A DNA stretch of 64,000 bases from Pseudomonadota bacterium. GTDB taxonomy: Bacteria; Pseudomonadota; Gammaproteobacteria; Burkholderiales; Burkholderiaceae_F. Of the stretch, positions 28,201-35,525 are shown piece by piece. Location: NCBI GenBank assembly GCA_021842465.1, contig JAKBZN010000004.1, forward strand, positions 35,249-99,248, read 5' to 3'. The translations under genes were made by a program, and so were the position numbers. Numbering within the stretch: the first letter of the stretch is position 1; each line of letters begins with the position of its first letter. The notes under the pieces are model-generated. The model saw nothing but the letters and a program-made list of their open reading frames with translations, had not been told where the DNA came from and did not search any database.

Positions 28201-29435
28201 GCCCCGGCGCCGTCGAGCGCGAGGATCTCGAAGCGCTTGGACGGCCCGGGACGACCGATCCAGACGACGTGGAATTGGCGGTCGTGAACCATCGCCTCAC
28301 AGGTTTTCGCCAGCATGTCATGCTCATCGTACGACCGCAGCAGTGCGTTGCCTTCGAACATCAGTGCACGGTACATTGCCTGTAGCCGGCGCAGCGCGCG
28401 TACCGTGACATCCAGATCCTGATGACTGGATTCGATGGCGCGCGTGCGTTCGCGAACGCGCGCCTCCAGGGAATCGTTTACATCCTGCAGCGCCCGAATC
28501 GCCCGCAGGCGATCGAGATCCAGGGTGCTCGCCATCAATACCATGACCCCCATCACCGCGATCGCCAGCTGCAGACTGGCATACGGGAATGCGATGTCCG
28601 ACGAAAGAAGAAAGGCATCGCGATGCAGCGCCGTGCCGGCGACCATGACAAGAAACGTCATGGCAAGCATGGTGTAGGCATCACGCTGGGTGAAGCGCAG
28701 CGTGACCCATATCATCGGCAATAGCAGCGACACGACTCCTTCCTGTTGCCAATTCAATGATCCCGGAGCGACGATGAATAAAAGTACTGCCATACCGATA
28801 AGGAGTCCGGTCACCAGCAGCGTTTCCGTCCATCCCCGCGCCGGGCGATCAAGGCGTGGATTTTCTCGCCATAGGTAAATAGCGGGCGCCAGCATCATTG
28901 CGCTTGCGGAATCCGACGACGCCCAGTTCAGGAAGATCACCCAAAAGCCGTCATGCGCCCGGTGGGCGTCGATCAACGAAACGCCTGCGGCGCCGAACAA
29001 GCCACTGATCATTCCGTTGAGCCCTGCCATCGCCAGGACGAAGCTTCCGACATTGCGCGGCGTGCCGAAAGGCGATGTGTGCACCGACGCCGTCCTGCGA
29101 AAGAGGGACCGGCCGATCATTGGGGCGAGCACGTTCCCGACCATGCTCGCGAGCGCTCCGCCAATACCCAGATTCAGATTTGTCACCAATGCGCCGATCG
29201 CAATGCCCGGCATCCAGCGCCACCCCCCGACGAGCGCAGCGAATACCGCGATTCCGGTTGAGGGCCACACCGGCGCCGGCGGCGGGAAAAAGAACTCCAC
29301 CATTTGCGCGAGCGCGATATAAGCCGACGCAAGCAGGATGTTGGCCCGTAGGTTTGCGGTTCGCATGGGCGGATTGTGAAAAGCAATTTTCAAAACGAGT
29401 GGGATCCGATGGGACGTGTGTGTCGCGGCTTGCAT
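25287..29435 (-). CDS. MASE1-GAF-GGDEF-globin-GAF-EAL cyclic-di-GMP protein
   Basis: This very large (1382-residue) membrane protein should make and/or break cyclic-di-GMP. Domains in order: MASE1-type membrane region (about residues 28-310, eight or more helices); short coiled coil; GAF (about 355-510); GGDEF (about 530-700) with GGDEF intact at 610-614 and no RxxD inhibitory site in front; a globin-coupled-sensor domain (about 722-885) with the proximal-His motif LGQVHALSGVTPDMLL (H804); second GAF (about 885-1035); EAL (about 1050-1295) with E1080 in the EAL motif, INLSP, DDLGSG, LKID and IEGLET, so probably active. The last 80 residues are His/Cys rich. The start is uncertain: an in-frame ATG at 29366 would sit just before the first helix. 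Confidence 0.88.
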   Translation of the reverse strand: MQAATHTSHRIPLVLKIAFHNPPMRTANLRANILLASAYIALAQMVEFFFPPPAPVWPSTGIAVFAALVGGWRWMPGIAIGALVTNLNLGIGGALASMVGNVLAPMIGRSLFRRTASVHTSPFGTPRNVGSFVLAMAGLNGMISGLFGAAGVSLIDAHRAHDGFWVIFLNWASSDSASAMMLAPAIYLWRENPRLDRPARGWTETLLVTGLLIGMAVLLFIVAPGSLNWQQEGVVSLLLPMIWVTLRFTQRDAYTMLAMTFLVMVAGTALHRDAFLLSSDIAFPYASLQLAIAVMGVMVLMASTLDLDRLRAIRALQDVNDSLEARVRERTRAIESSHQDLDVTVRALRRLQAMYRALMFEGNALLRSYDEHDMLAKTCEAMVHDRQFHVVWIGRPGPSKRFEILALDGAGAEHVRQSPPRLDDGPQQSIVVRAWNAQRSVVCNDLLADAGLRPWHDGFAAHGWASLLAAPVRRGGVVWAVTAFVAAERQSFDDQTIELCQRVADLLGHGLDELDLRQRLVEQQRSEAYRARHDSLTGLPNRFALEQDVPQAIASATKSGKLLAVGMIDLDDFKPVNDAFGHDAGDDLLRQIAQRLQSQLNDFDILVRLGGDEFVVILKDLASDFLPAQLKTLMDRLHRAVETPFDLGEQGGKPRRAMVDMTAGLALYPNDGENLDALLRKADAAMYQAKANKVGRATWWTLDAALVSPLAPQDCVSWDAYGAPAAELLSRYRAQWEATTDRFVAEWYADMAGHPGMRAILDTLTPEQFSRLRSRQTQHLRFLLDPRTTPSAIAQVAAHLGQVHALSGVTPDMLLTMTIDYQYRIAEHWDRTVLRHDVRNRLLQTLQVRLGDDIREQVQAHTETIEVLLASSLLSDLPNAEVSWAQVVRNELASLMRRPGLVAVALWQPDAQGVMQVTEGDAAPALLPALQLPDAELPVLDERSPLGRGVVARAWRSGTIQASGAVWRDPELQPWRAQHAALGTRSVAAVPVRDGTGRPWAVLHLFGAYPNQFDAPWSQALLRGLQSRWQMLAGRRQFGARMALPLHQAQQRRAAILSGGLQMWMQPIVDLRTGHLRKVEALARLIAPGGEIVNPSGFLPLLGEAELGMLFESGLRQSLGALRRWGEVGLTPGLAINLSPSLLDAETLPQRIGQLLRETDIAPERLTLELLETETLLEPSRQEAAVRLRDLGVNLAIDDLGSGHSSLQLLRQLPVNVLKIDQGMVLGMRRDPLRALPLVASLLQMGRDLDLDVVIEGLETPDLIDVAQVLGAPLGQGFGLARPMPAEDVPAWAARTAPVRKPGPYTALGALTHHWLAIHRHPGSHTDVHTCPLTAFFEQHGLADSPLAQAHADCHADIDRGGNSRNLLHALHELIRAQEGSE

Positions 29436-29507
29436 CTGCCGCGTTGCAGACAGGGCATGTGTAATGACCGTGGCCCTATGACGGACACGGCAAGATAAAC
29501 TGCGGCA

Positions 29508-29765
29508 TTACGGCCCGAACCGCAACCGCATCCAGAGGATGAAAACCGCCAGGCTCAGCGTGATCGCATTGGCGACGATCACCGGCCATGCGCCGATGGC
29601 GATTCCGTAGATCAGCCAGAACGCGATGCCGACGGTGAAGAGGGTGTACATGCCCAGCGATACGCCGTGTGCCCGGCGTGTCTTCCAGGTGAGGTGGGCC
29701 TGCGGGACGAAGGACACCGTGGTCAGGCTTGCCGCTACGTATCCGAGCAGATCGGGGATTTGCAT
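29508..29765 (-). CDS. SemiSWEET-type PQ-loop sugar transporter
   Basis: This 85-residue protein has three membrane helices with the PQ-loop signature: LLGYVAASLTTVSFVPQAHLTWKTRRAHGVSLGMYTLFTVGIAFWLIYGI. That is the pattern of bacterial SemiSWEETs, which dimerise to move sugars or other small solutes. The start at MQIPDL gives the canonical N-terminus. It lies 44 bases downstream of a thioesterase gene on the same strand. The substrate cannot be inferred. Confidence 0.87.
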   Translation of the reverse strand: MQIPDLLGYVAASLTTVSFVPQAHLTWKTRRAHGVSLGMYTLFTVGIAFWLIYGIAIGAWPVIVANAITLSLAVFILWMRLRFGP

Positions 29766-29809
29766 GGCACGAAAGGATACCGGTTCGGCACCCCGATCCG
29801 GCCGGGCGG

Positions 29810-30220
29810 TCACTCCCGCATGAATTCCAGCATCTTTTCGCGGATGTCGTCGGGAATCGGCGTGGACTTGTGGGTGTTCTGATCGACGCAGACTGCAATA
29901 CGGTTCATGCGCGCGCGCTGTTCGCCGTCCTTCTCGACGCCCATCGTGAACCGCACCGAACTGCGGCCGACGTGGGAAAGGGTCAGCCAGAAGTCGACCG
30001 TTTCGCCCATCCGGCAGGGTTTGGTGAACGTCGTTTCCAGGCGGACCGTCGGCAGGGCCATGCGCCGCTCCATCAGGAATTCATCGTAGCGGACTTCGAT
30101 CGCTTCGTAGAACCAGTCTTCCACCAGGGCATTGAAGAGGTGGAAATAGTTCGGATAGAACACCTGTCCCGTCGGATCGCAGTGGGTCAACCGGATCAGA
30201 TATGGCTTGATGAACGTCAT
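29810..30220 (-). CDS. Hotdog-fold acyl-CoA thioesterase (4HBT family)
   Basis: This 136-residue protein has the 4-hydroxybenzoyl-CoA thioesterase fold, which hydrolyses acyl- or aroyl-CoA thioesters. The active-site segment LTHCDPTGQVFYPNYFHLF (about residues 11-29) carries the catalytic Asp in the HxDxxGxVFYxNY motif. Later strands (RLETTFTKPCRMGETVDFWL, SSVRFTMGVEK) fit the fold. A degradation or quality-control role is equally possible; no aromatic pathway genes are adjacent. Confidence 0.88.
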   Translation of the reverse strand: MTFIKPYLIRLTHCDPTGQVFYPNYFHLFNALVEDWFYEAIEVRYDEFLMERRMALPTVRLETTFTKPCRMGETVDFWLTLSHVGRSSVRFTMGVEKDGEQRARMNRIAVCVDQNTHKSTPIPDDIREKMLEFMRE

Positions 30221-30336
30221 GGCGCGCCCCGTCGGGGGATTGGTCTTGCGCCGATTGTCTCTGCCGGGAAGCCGGGGTGAAGTGCGAAATACCGGGGCCG
30301 AAACCGGCTAAACGCGCGTTTGCCCCGCCGCCGCGG

Positions 30337-32130
30337 TCATGGGGCGCCGGATCCGGTCGGCGGGTTCGCGCGGCGCACCTGTTCGATGATCGCTTGGGTG
30401 TTGAGCGGCGCGGTGGTCCGCATCCGCAGCCCCGCGGTCGCGTCCTTTTCGAAACGCATCCGCAGCGCGATCGTCGTGCCGCCGCCGGCGCGCGTGTCGA
30501 TCCGCAACTGGGCGCCGATCTTCTGGGCGCGGTTGCGCATGTTGAGCAGGCCCCGTCCGGCATTGCGGTCCGGGGCGATGCCTTGTCCGTTGTCCGTGAC
30601 CTGGATGTCGAGCCAGCCGGTCTCGGGTTTATCTCCGGGGGTCGCGGCCAGGGTTACCCGAACCGCCCGCGCGTGGCTGTGTTTCAGGGCGTTGGTGAGC
30701 GCCTCCTGGACGATGCGCAGCACGGGTAACACCACGTCCGGGTGCAACGGGACTTCGGGGGGAAGCGTCCGCGCATCCCAGGACAGCGCGACGCCGGCGG
30801 CGCGGAAGCGCGGTTCCATGCGGAATCGCAGGTTGCCCAGCGCCGCCGCCATGTCCACGTCCTCGGCCGCGAGGGCGTCGATGGCCAACCGCATGTCGTC
30901 GATCGACTCCCGCAGGATCTGCGCGAACTGGTCCGCGCTGACGCCGCCGCGCTCGACGAGCATGAGCGAGGACATCAATTGCGAACCCAGGCCGTCGTGC
31001 ATGTCCTGCATGATGCGTTGCCGTTCGTGGGACTGGGCTTGCAGGCGTTCGCTTTCCCGCAGGCGTTCGTAGTTGCGCTTGAGCAGTTGTTCGCGTTCGC
31101 GGACCCGGTTTTCCAGATCCTCCTTTGCCGATTCGGCATCGTGGGCCGATTGGACGAACCCGCGGATCGCCGCGGCCGCCCAGGCGCTGAGCGCGATCGG
31201 GGCAACGAGGTTGACGAGCGCCGCGTCGCCGATCGACGGGAAGTCGAGCAGGTTTTCGAACCAGAGCAGGCCGGTGCCGGCGGCGATCGTGGCCGCCAGT
31301 TCCCATTCCACGCGCCGCGGAACCGGGTGGCGCCAGCGTAGCAGCGCGATCGCCGCGACGATAAGAAACCCGGCGTAGCCGCCGGCATAGGCGGCTTCGG
31401 ACGCCGCCTGGGCGCTCGCCGGCATGACCTCGATCAGGCGGGCCGCGGCGTGCACGAGCCAGAATCCGCTGGCCAGCGCGAGCAGTGGCGAACCCTTGTC
31501 GCGCCGCTGCGTCCAGATCGTGAACGCGACGACCGCTGCGAACAACGCTGTCGCGGCGCCGATCCAGTTCCAGGTCGTGGCGAAAAACTCGGCGCGGGAA
31601 TAGCGGGCCCACAGCGGGCCCAGCGGTCCGACGGTGATTCCTGCGAGGGCGTGTGCGCCCGGTCCGTACCGGGTGCGGATTTGTAGTTCATTGTCGCCGG
31701 CGACCAAGTCGGACGGCGACACCGCGAAGAGCCACGGGCGATGCCATGCGACGTGGCGCATCACCGTCTCCGCGGGCACGGCGCCGACGAAGTGACCGTT
31801 GACGAAGACCGTTCCGCCTTCGCTCGATCCCGAAATCAAGACTGCCCAGGTTCTGGCGGGTGCCTGGGTCAGCAGGAAGTGCCCCTGCATGGACACCGCG
31901 CGCAGGCCGTTCTGCGCGCCCGAGGTCCAGTGCATGGGCAGCGTGAAGGGAATGCCGGCTCCGGGCGGGGTGCGGCCCGCGGCCGCATCGGTGAAGAACC
32001 AGCGTATGCGGTGTATCGCCAACGGCTCCGCGGACGCGGCCTGTTGCCAACCCGTGGCCGCGAGCAGTACGACGAGTGCGATTGCGATCCGCCCGGCGCG
32101 CGCGGGCCAGGACGGCCGGGGCGGGATCAA
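30337..32130 (-). CDS. Sensor histidine kinase with periplasmic jelly-roll-like sensor and 7TM region
   Basis: This 597-residue kinase belongs to the HisKA_3 (NarX/DesK-like) class. After a signal/anchor (about residues 13-33) comes a periplasmic beta-rich domain (about 40-175) containing VFVNGHFVGAVPAE and GDNELQIRTRYGPG, resembling the carbohydrate-binding-like module of 7TMR-DISM receptors. Seven or so helices follow (about 180-335), then a coiled coil and the phosphoacceptor block ERQRIMQDMHDGLGSQL (about 370-386). The ATPase has VQEALTNALKHSHA, TDNGQGIA and GRGLLNMRNRAQ. The TTG start overlaps the stop of the response-regulator gene (TTGA), pairing the two. The ligand is unknown. Confidence 0.87.
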   Translation of the reverse strand: MIPPRPSWPARAGRIAIALVVLLAATGWQQAASAEPLAIHRIRWFFTDAAAGRTPPGAGIPFTLPMHWTSGAQNGLRAVSMQGHFLLTQAPARTWAVLISGSSEGGTVFVNGHFVGAVPAETVMRHVAWHRPWLFAVSPSDLVAGDNELQIRTRYGPGAHALAGITVGPLGPLWARYSRAEFFATTWNWIGAATALFAAVVAFTIWTQRRDKGSPLLALASGFWLVHAAARLIEVMPASAQAASEAAYAGGYAGFLIVAAIALLRWRHPVPRRVEWELAATIAAGTGLLWFENLLDFPSIGDAALVNLVAPIALSAWAAAAIRGFVQSAHDAESAKEDLENRVREREQLLKRNYERLRESERLQAQSHERQRIMQDMHDGLGSQLMSSLMLVERGGVSADQFAQILRESIDDMRLAIDALAAEDVDMAAALGNLRFRMEPRFRAAGVALSWDARTLPPEVPLHPDVVLPVLRIVQEALTNALKHSHARAVRVTLAATPGDKPETGWLDIQVTDNGQGIAPDRNAGRGLLNMRNRAQKIGAQLRIDTRAGGGTTIALRMRFEKDATAGLRMRTTAPLNTQAIIEQVRRANPPTGSGAP

Positions 32131-32813
32131 GAGCGCAGCAACCCCATCTGACTCGCTTCGTACACGGCTTCGCCCCGCGAATGCACCGCGAGTTTGCGGT
32201 AAATCTTTTTGATGTGGGCCGTGACGGTGTGCGGCGAGATGCCGAGGATCTCCCCGATCTCGTTGAAGCTCATGCCTTTGGCCAGCAGTTGCAGGATTTC
32301 GGTTTCTCGCCCGGAAAGCGGGTTGCTTTCGGTGTTGGGCGAGCGGGAGACGGTGCCGACGCTGGTGCCGGCCGCGCCCATGCGCGAACGGATGGCCCGC
32401 AGCACGCTACGGGCCACGACGGGGCTTACCGGCGATCCGCCGGCGCGCAGCAGGCGGATGCAGGAGATCACGTCCGCCGGCGTGGAGTCCTTGAGAATGT
32501 AACCGGTCGCGCCGGCTTCGATCGACGACACGACGTGCTGCTCGTCGCCGAACACCGTGACGACCATGATGTCGACGTCGGGCTTCTTTTGGCTGACGTT
32601 GCGGATCAGATCGATCCCGGTGCCGTCGGGCAGCCCCAGGTCGATCAGCATCACGTCGAATTGTTCGCGGTCGATGAGCGCCTGGGCATCGCGTTTATTC
32701 GCGGCCACGCCGGCGAGCCGCATGGTGGGCTCGCTTTCGATGATCTGGGCGAACCGCCGGCGGAACTCCGGTTCGTCTTCGATGATGATGATCGAGATGG
32801 GATCGGTGCTCAT
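32127..32813 (-). CDS. NarL/LuxR-family response regulator
   Basis: This 228-residue regulator is the partner of the histidine kinase whose start overlaps its stop. The receiver domain (about residues 1-125) shows acidic IIEDEPEF, the phosphoacceptor Asp in VMLIDLGLPDGTG (about residue 58) and Lys in YILKDSTP. The LuxR-type helix-turn-helix (about 160-225) shows LSGRETEILQLLAKGMSFNEIGEILGISPHTVTAHIKKIY. The ATG at 32813 gives the normal short N-terminus. pdxH lies 62 bases upstream on the same strand. Target genes cannot be read from this window. Confidence 0.93.
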   Translation of the reverse strand: MSTDPISIIIIEDEPEFRRRFAQIIESEPTMRLAGVAANKRDAQALIDREQFDVMLIDLGLPDGTGIDLIRNVSQKKPDVDIMVVTVFGDEQHVVSSIEAGATGYILKDSTPADVISCIRLLRAGGSPVSPVVARSVLRAIRSRMGAAGTSVGTVSRSPNTESNPLSGRETEILQLLAKGMSFNEIGEILGISPHTVTAHIKKIYRKLAVHSRGEAVYEASQMGLLRS

Positions 32814-32875
32814 GGGAGTCCACGGATTCCGGCGGTGGTCAATCGGGAAATTTTCCTCATATCCGGCCGGGTTGT

Positions 32876-33514
32876 CTATGGCGCAAGACGGGTCCGTGTC
32901 CACGCCGCCCCGGTGCGGGCGAACAGCAGCCGGTCATGGAGACGCGACGGGCGGCCCTGCCAGAACTCGATCGCGTCGGGAACCAGCCGGTAGCCGCCCC
33001 AATGCGGCGGGCGCGGCGGCGGTGCTTGTTCCGTGAAGCGCTCGCGCAGCTGCGCAAATTGGGCTTCCAGGCAGGTCCGGTCCGGGATCGGGCTGCTTTG
33101 CTGCGAGACCCAGGCGCCGATCCGCGCATCGAGCGGCCGCTGCGCGAAATATTCGTCGGACGCCGCCGCCGGCAGCTCTTCGACGACGCCATCGATCCGC
33201 ACCTGCCGCTCCAACGCCGCCCAGAAGAAGAGCGCGCTGGCTTGCCGGTTCGCGCGCAGTTCGCGGCCCTTGCGGCTCTCGAAATTCGTGAAGAAGGTGA
33301 ATCCCTGTGGCCCGAAGTCCTTGCACAGCACGATGCGGACTGCCGGGCGCCCCTGGGCGTCGGCCGTCGCCAGCGCCATCGCATTGGGCTCCCGGCCGCC
33401 GGAGCCGACCGCCTCGTCGAACCACCGTGCGAACAGCGCGAGCGGGTCCGCCCCGGCTTCGTCCTCGGTCAGGGAAAAACGCTCGTATTCGGTGCGAAGA
33501 TTGGCATTCGTCAT
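32876..33514 (-). CDS. pdxH: Pyridoxamine/pyridoxine 5'-phosphate oxidase
   Basis: PdxH oxidises pyridoxine or pyridoxamine phosphate to pyridoxal phosphate using FMN and O2. The 212-residue product has [43 protein letters not shown] (about residues 45-87), then WVSQQSSPI and the C-terminal [16 protein letters not shown] with the substrate-binding RLHDR. The start [10 protein letters not shown] is chosen by homology; a start nine codons earlier would overlap the divergent tcdA gene. The two starts are only 16 bases apart, so any promoters must lie inside the opposite gene. Confidence 0.95.
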   Translation of the reverse strand: MTNANLRTEYERFSLTEDEAGADPLALFARWFDEAVGSGGREPNAMALATADAQGRPAVRIVLCKDFGPQGFTFFTNFESRKGRELRANRQASALFFWAALERQVRIDGVVEELPAAASDEYFAQRPLDARIGAWVSQQSSPIPDRTCLEAQFAQLRERFTEQAPPPRPPHWGGYRLVPDAIEFWQGRPSRLHDRLLFARTGAAWTRTRLAP

Positions 33515-33530
33515 GCGGAGCGTTTTGAGA

Positions 33531-34361
33531 ATGGATGACATTGTGTCGGAATCGCCATTGTACGAGTCCGATTCGTCCGGAGGGGAGGTGTCGGCATCAT
33601 CCGAACGGCGGTTTGGCGGGATCGCGCGTCTCTATGGAGAGGAGGCCAGCGCGCGGTTCACCGGGGCGCGGATCGCGGTGGTGGGCATTGGCGGGGTGGG
33701 AAGCTGGGCTGCGGAAGCCCTCGCCCGCTCCGGCGTGCGGCGGCTGACGCTGATCGACCTCGATCACGTCGCGGAGAGCAACACCAACCGGCAGATCCAC
33801 GCCCTGGATGGAGCGTACGGAAAACCCAAGGTGCAGGCGATGGCCGACCGGATCCGCGCGATCGATCCGATGGCGGAGACGGTCGCGATCGAGGAGTTTC
33901 TCGATGCCGACAACGCCGAGGCGCTGCTGCGCGGCATCGATTGGGTGATCGACTGCACCGACGCCGTCCGCGCCAAGGCCGCGCTGATCGCTTGCGCGCG
34001 CGCACAGGGCATCGGCACGGTTTCCTGCGGGGCGGCCGGTGGCCGGCGCGATCCCGGGCGCCTCCGGGTCGCGGATCTGTCGGCTGCGGTGGGAGATCCG
34101 CTGCTGGCCAAGGTCCGCCATCGCCTGCGGCGCGAACATGGATTTCCGGCGGCCGGACTGCGTGGCCGCGCTGGACGCTTCGACGTCGCCGCGGTGTATT
34201 CCGACGAGCCGGTGCGCTACCCGGACGCCTCCTGCGCCCCGGGCGGCGCGCAGCCGGGCAGTCCGCTGGCCTGCGGCGGCTACGGTTCGGTGGTGACCGT
34301 GACCGCGACGATGGGGCTGGTGGCGGCGGCGCGGGTCCTGGAAGGGATTGCGGCGGCTTGA
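33531..34361 (+). CDS. tcdA: tRNA threonylcarbamoyladenosine dehydratase (TcdA/CsdL)
   Basis: TcdA is an E1-like, ATP-dependent enzyme that cyclises t6A37 in tRNA to ct6A. The 276-residue product has the nucleotide-binding [22 protein letters not shown] (about residues 43-64), the conserved [18 protein letters not shown], a [12 protein letters not shown] block, and the [16 protein letters not shown] segment. The ATG overlaps no other gene and is 16 bases from divergent pdxH. The sulfur-transfer partner CsdA/E is not nearby. Confidence 0.93.
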   Translation: MDDIVSESPLYESDSSGGEVSASSERRFGGIARLYGEEASARFTGARIAVVGIGGVGSWAAEALARSGVRRLTLIDLDHVAESNTNRQIHALDGAYGKPKVQAMADRIRAIDPMAETVAIEEFLDADNAEALLRGIDWVIDCTDAVRAKAALIACARAQGIGTVSCGAAGGRRDPGRLRVADLSAAVGDPLLAKVRHRLRREHGFPAAGLRGRAGRFDVAAVYSDEPVRYPDASCAPGGAQPGSPLACGGYGSVVTVTATMGLVAAARVLEGIAAA

Positions 34362-34463
34362 ACGGCAAGTGCGCCGATTCTGCGCAGGATCCATGTCCGT
34401 CGGGGCGGTTTTTGCTACGCTGTTCCGGAAAAAGGGTGACCCTGACCAAGAAAGGACCACGCG

Positions 34464-34898
34464 ATGTTTCAGAAAATCCTGGTTCCCACCGACGGCTCCG
34501 AACTGTCTGTGCGCGCCATCGCCGGGGCGGTCGAACTGGCGGCCAAGCTGGGCGCTTCGATCGTCGGCGTGACGGCGGTTGAGCCCTACGCCTACGCCAC
34601 CCTGTCCGAGTACCGCCCCGAAACCATCGTCGAATACGAGCAGCGCGCCGATCTGGCCGCGCGCGAGCGTCTCGATGTGCTGGAGGCGGCGGCGCGCAAG
34701 GGCGGCGTGCCGGTCGAAACCGTGGTGGCGCGCAGTTTCTCGCCGTTCGAGGCGATCATCGAGACCGCCAAGGAGCGCGGCTGCGATGCAATCTTCATGG
34801 CGTCGCACGGGCGTCGCGGCCTGAGCGCGGTGCTGCTCGGCAGCGAGACCCAGAAGGTGCTCACGCATAGCCAGATCCCGGTGATCGTCTACCGCTGA
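34464..34898 (+). CDS. Universal stress protein (UspA family)
   Basis: This 144-residue cytoplasmic protein has the UspA fold with KILVPTDGS at the N-terminus and the ATP-binding motif HGRRGLSAVLLGSETQKVL (G-2x-G-9x-GS pattern, about residues 113-131), so it belongs to the ATP-binding subfamily. AAAGGA precedes the ATG. Its TGA overlaps the ATG of the bacteriohemerythrin gene, which implies a two-gene operon in stress or low-oxygen adaptation. Confidence 0.95.
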   Translation: MFQKILVPTDGSELSVRAIAGAVELAAKLGASIVGVTAVEPYAYATLSEYRPETIVEYEQRADLAARERLDVLEAAARKGGVPVETVVARSFSPFEAIIETAKERGCDAIFMASHGRRGLSAVLLGSETQKVLTHSQIPVIVYR

Positions 34899-35341
34899 TG
34901 GCGGACCCGATGGAATTTGCCGCGGCCGGTCCCGATGCATCGGACGGGCGCATCGAACTCGGCCACGCGCCGATGGACGCGATCCACCGCGAGTTCTACG
35001 ACTGCATGGATGCCCTGCGCGGACCGGACGATCGCGCGGAATCCCTGCTTGCCCTGCACGAGCATCTGCTGCGGCATTTTGCGCAGGAAGAGCACTGGAT
35101 GCGCGAGACCGCGTTTCCGGCCTGCGCCTGCCACGCGCGGGAACACGAGATGGCCCTCGGCGTAGTGTCCGAAGTTCGCCGCCGGCACGATGCCGGCGAT
35201 GCGGAGATCGTCGATCGCCTGGCGGAAGAACTGCCGCAGTGGTTCGCGGTGCATGCGTCGGCGATGGACGCGGCCCTGGCCGAGTACCTGCGCACGGGGG
35301 GCGGGAGTTCGGCTGCCGCCCACCCCTGCGCCGCGACGTGA
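34898..35341 (+). CDS. Bacteriohemerythrin-like O2-binding protein
   Basis: This 147-residue protein has all ligands of a di-iron hemerythrin. By alignment they are H30, H60, E64, H79, H83, H119 and D124, with the exact H-x3-E, H-x3-H and H-x4-D spacings of known hemerythrins. It should reversibly bind O2 or react with NO or peroxide. It is a stand-alone domain with no fused methyl-accepting or GGDEF module. A Cys pair (CAC, about 76-78) sits just before the H79 ligand. Its start overlaps the stop of the uspA-like gene (TGATG). Confidence 0.9.
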   Translation: MADPMEFAAAGPDASDGRIELGHAPMDAIHREFYDCMDALRGPDDRAESLLALHEHLLRHFAQEEHWMRETAFPACACHAREHEMALGVVSEVRRRHDAGDAEIVDRLAEELPQWFAVHASAMDAALAEYLRTGGGSSAAAHPCAAT

Positions 35342-35359
35342 AGCGCGGCACCGCGCTTC
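35340..35359 (+). terminator. 8-bp hairpin at the end of the hemerythrin gene
   Basis: GAAGCGCG-GCAC-CGCGCTTC is a perfect 8-bp stem that begins inside the stop codon. No T-run follows, so it may be a stabiliser rather than a terminator. Confidence 0.35.
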
Positions 35360-35370
35360 GCCCCCGACGA

Positions 35371-35510
35371 TCATCGCGAGGCCCGCAACCCGGCACCCTC
35401 GTCATCGCAAGACCCGCAACCCCGCACCCTCGTCATCGCGAGGCCCGTAGGGCCGTGGCGATCCAGCAGGCGGTCTGGATTGCTTCGGGCTTCGCCCTCG
35501 CAATGACGAT
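35371..35510. repeat. REP-like repeat island 1
   Basis: Three direct copies of a TCATCGCGAGGCCCG-type unit start at 35371, 35402 and 35433 (31-base period). They are followed by an inverted element, ATTGCTTCGGGCTTCGCCCTCGCAATGACG, giving a CGTCATCGCGAGG...CCTCGCAATGACG palindromic arrangement. Related islands occur at 45.8 and 53.9 kb. It sits between the convergent hemerythrin and pepP genes. Confidence 0.8.
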
Positions 35511-35525
35511 TGTTGCCGTTTGATG

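Noticed and set aside
25287..29435. Degenerate (inactive) EAL domain
   Set aside because: Although the motif reads EALARL instead of EALVRW, the INLSP, DDLGSG, LKID and IEGLET segments are all present, so inactivity is not supported.
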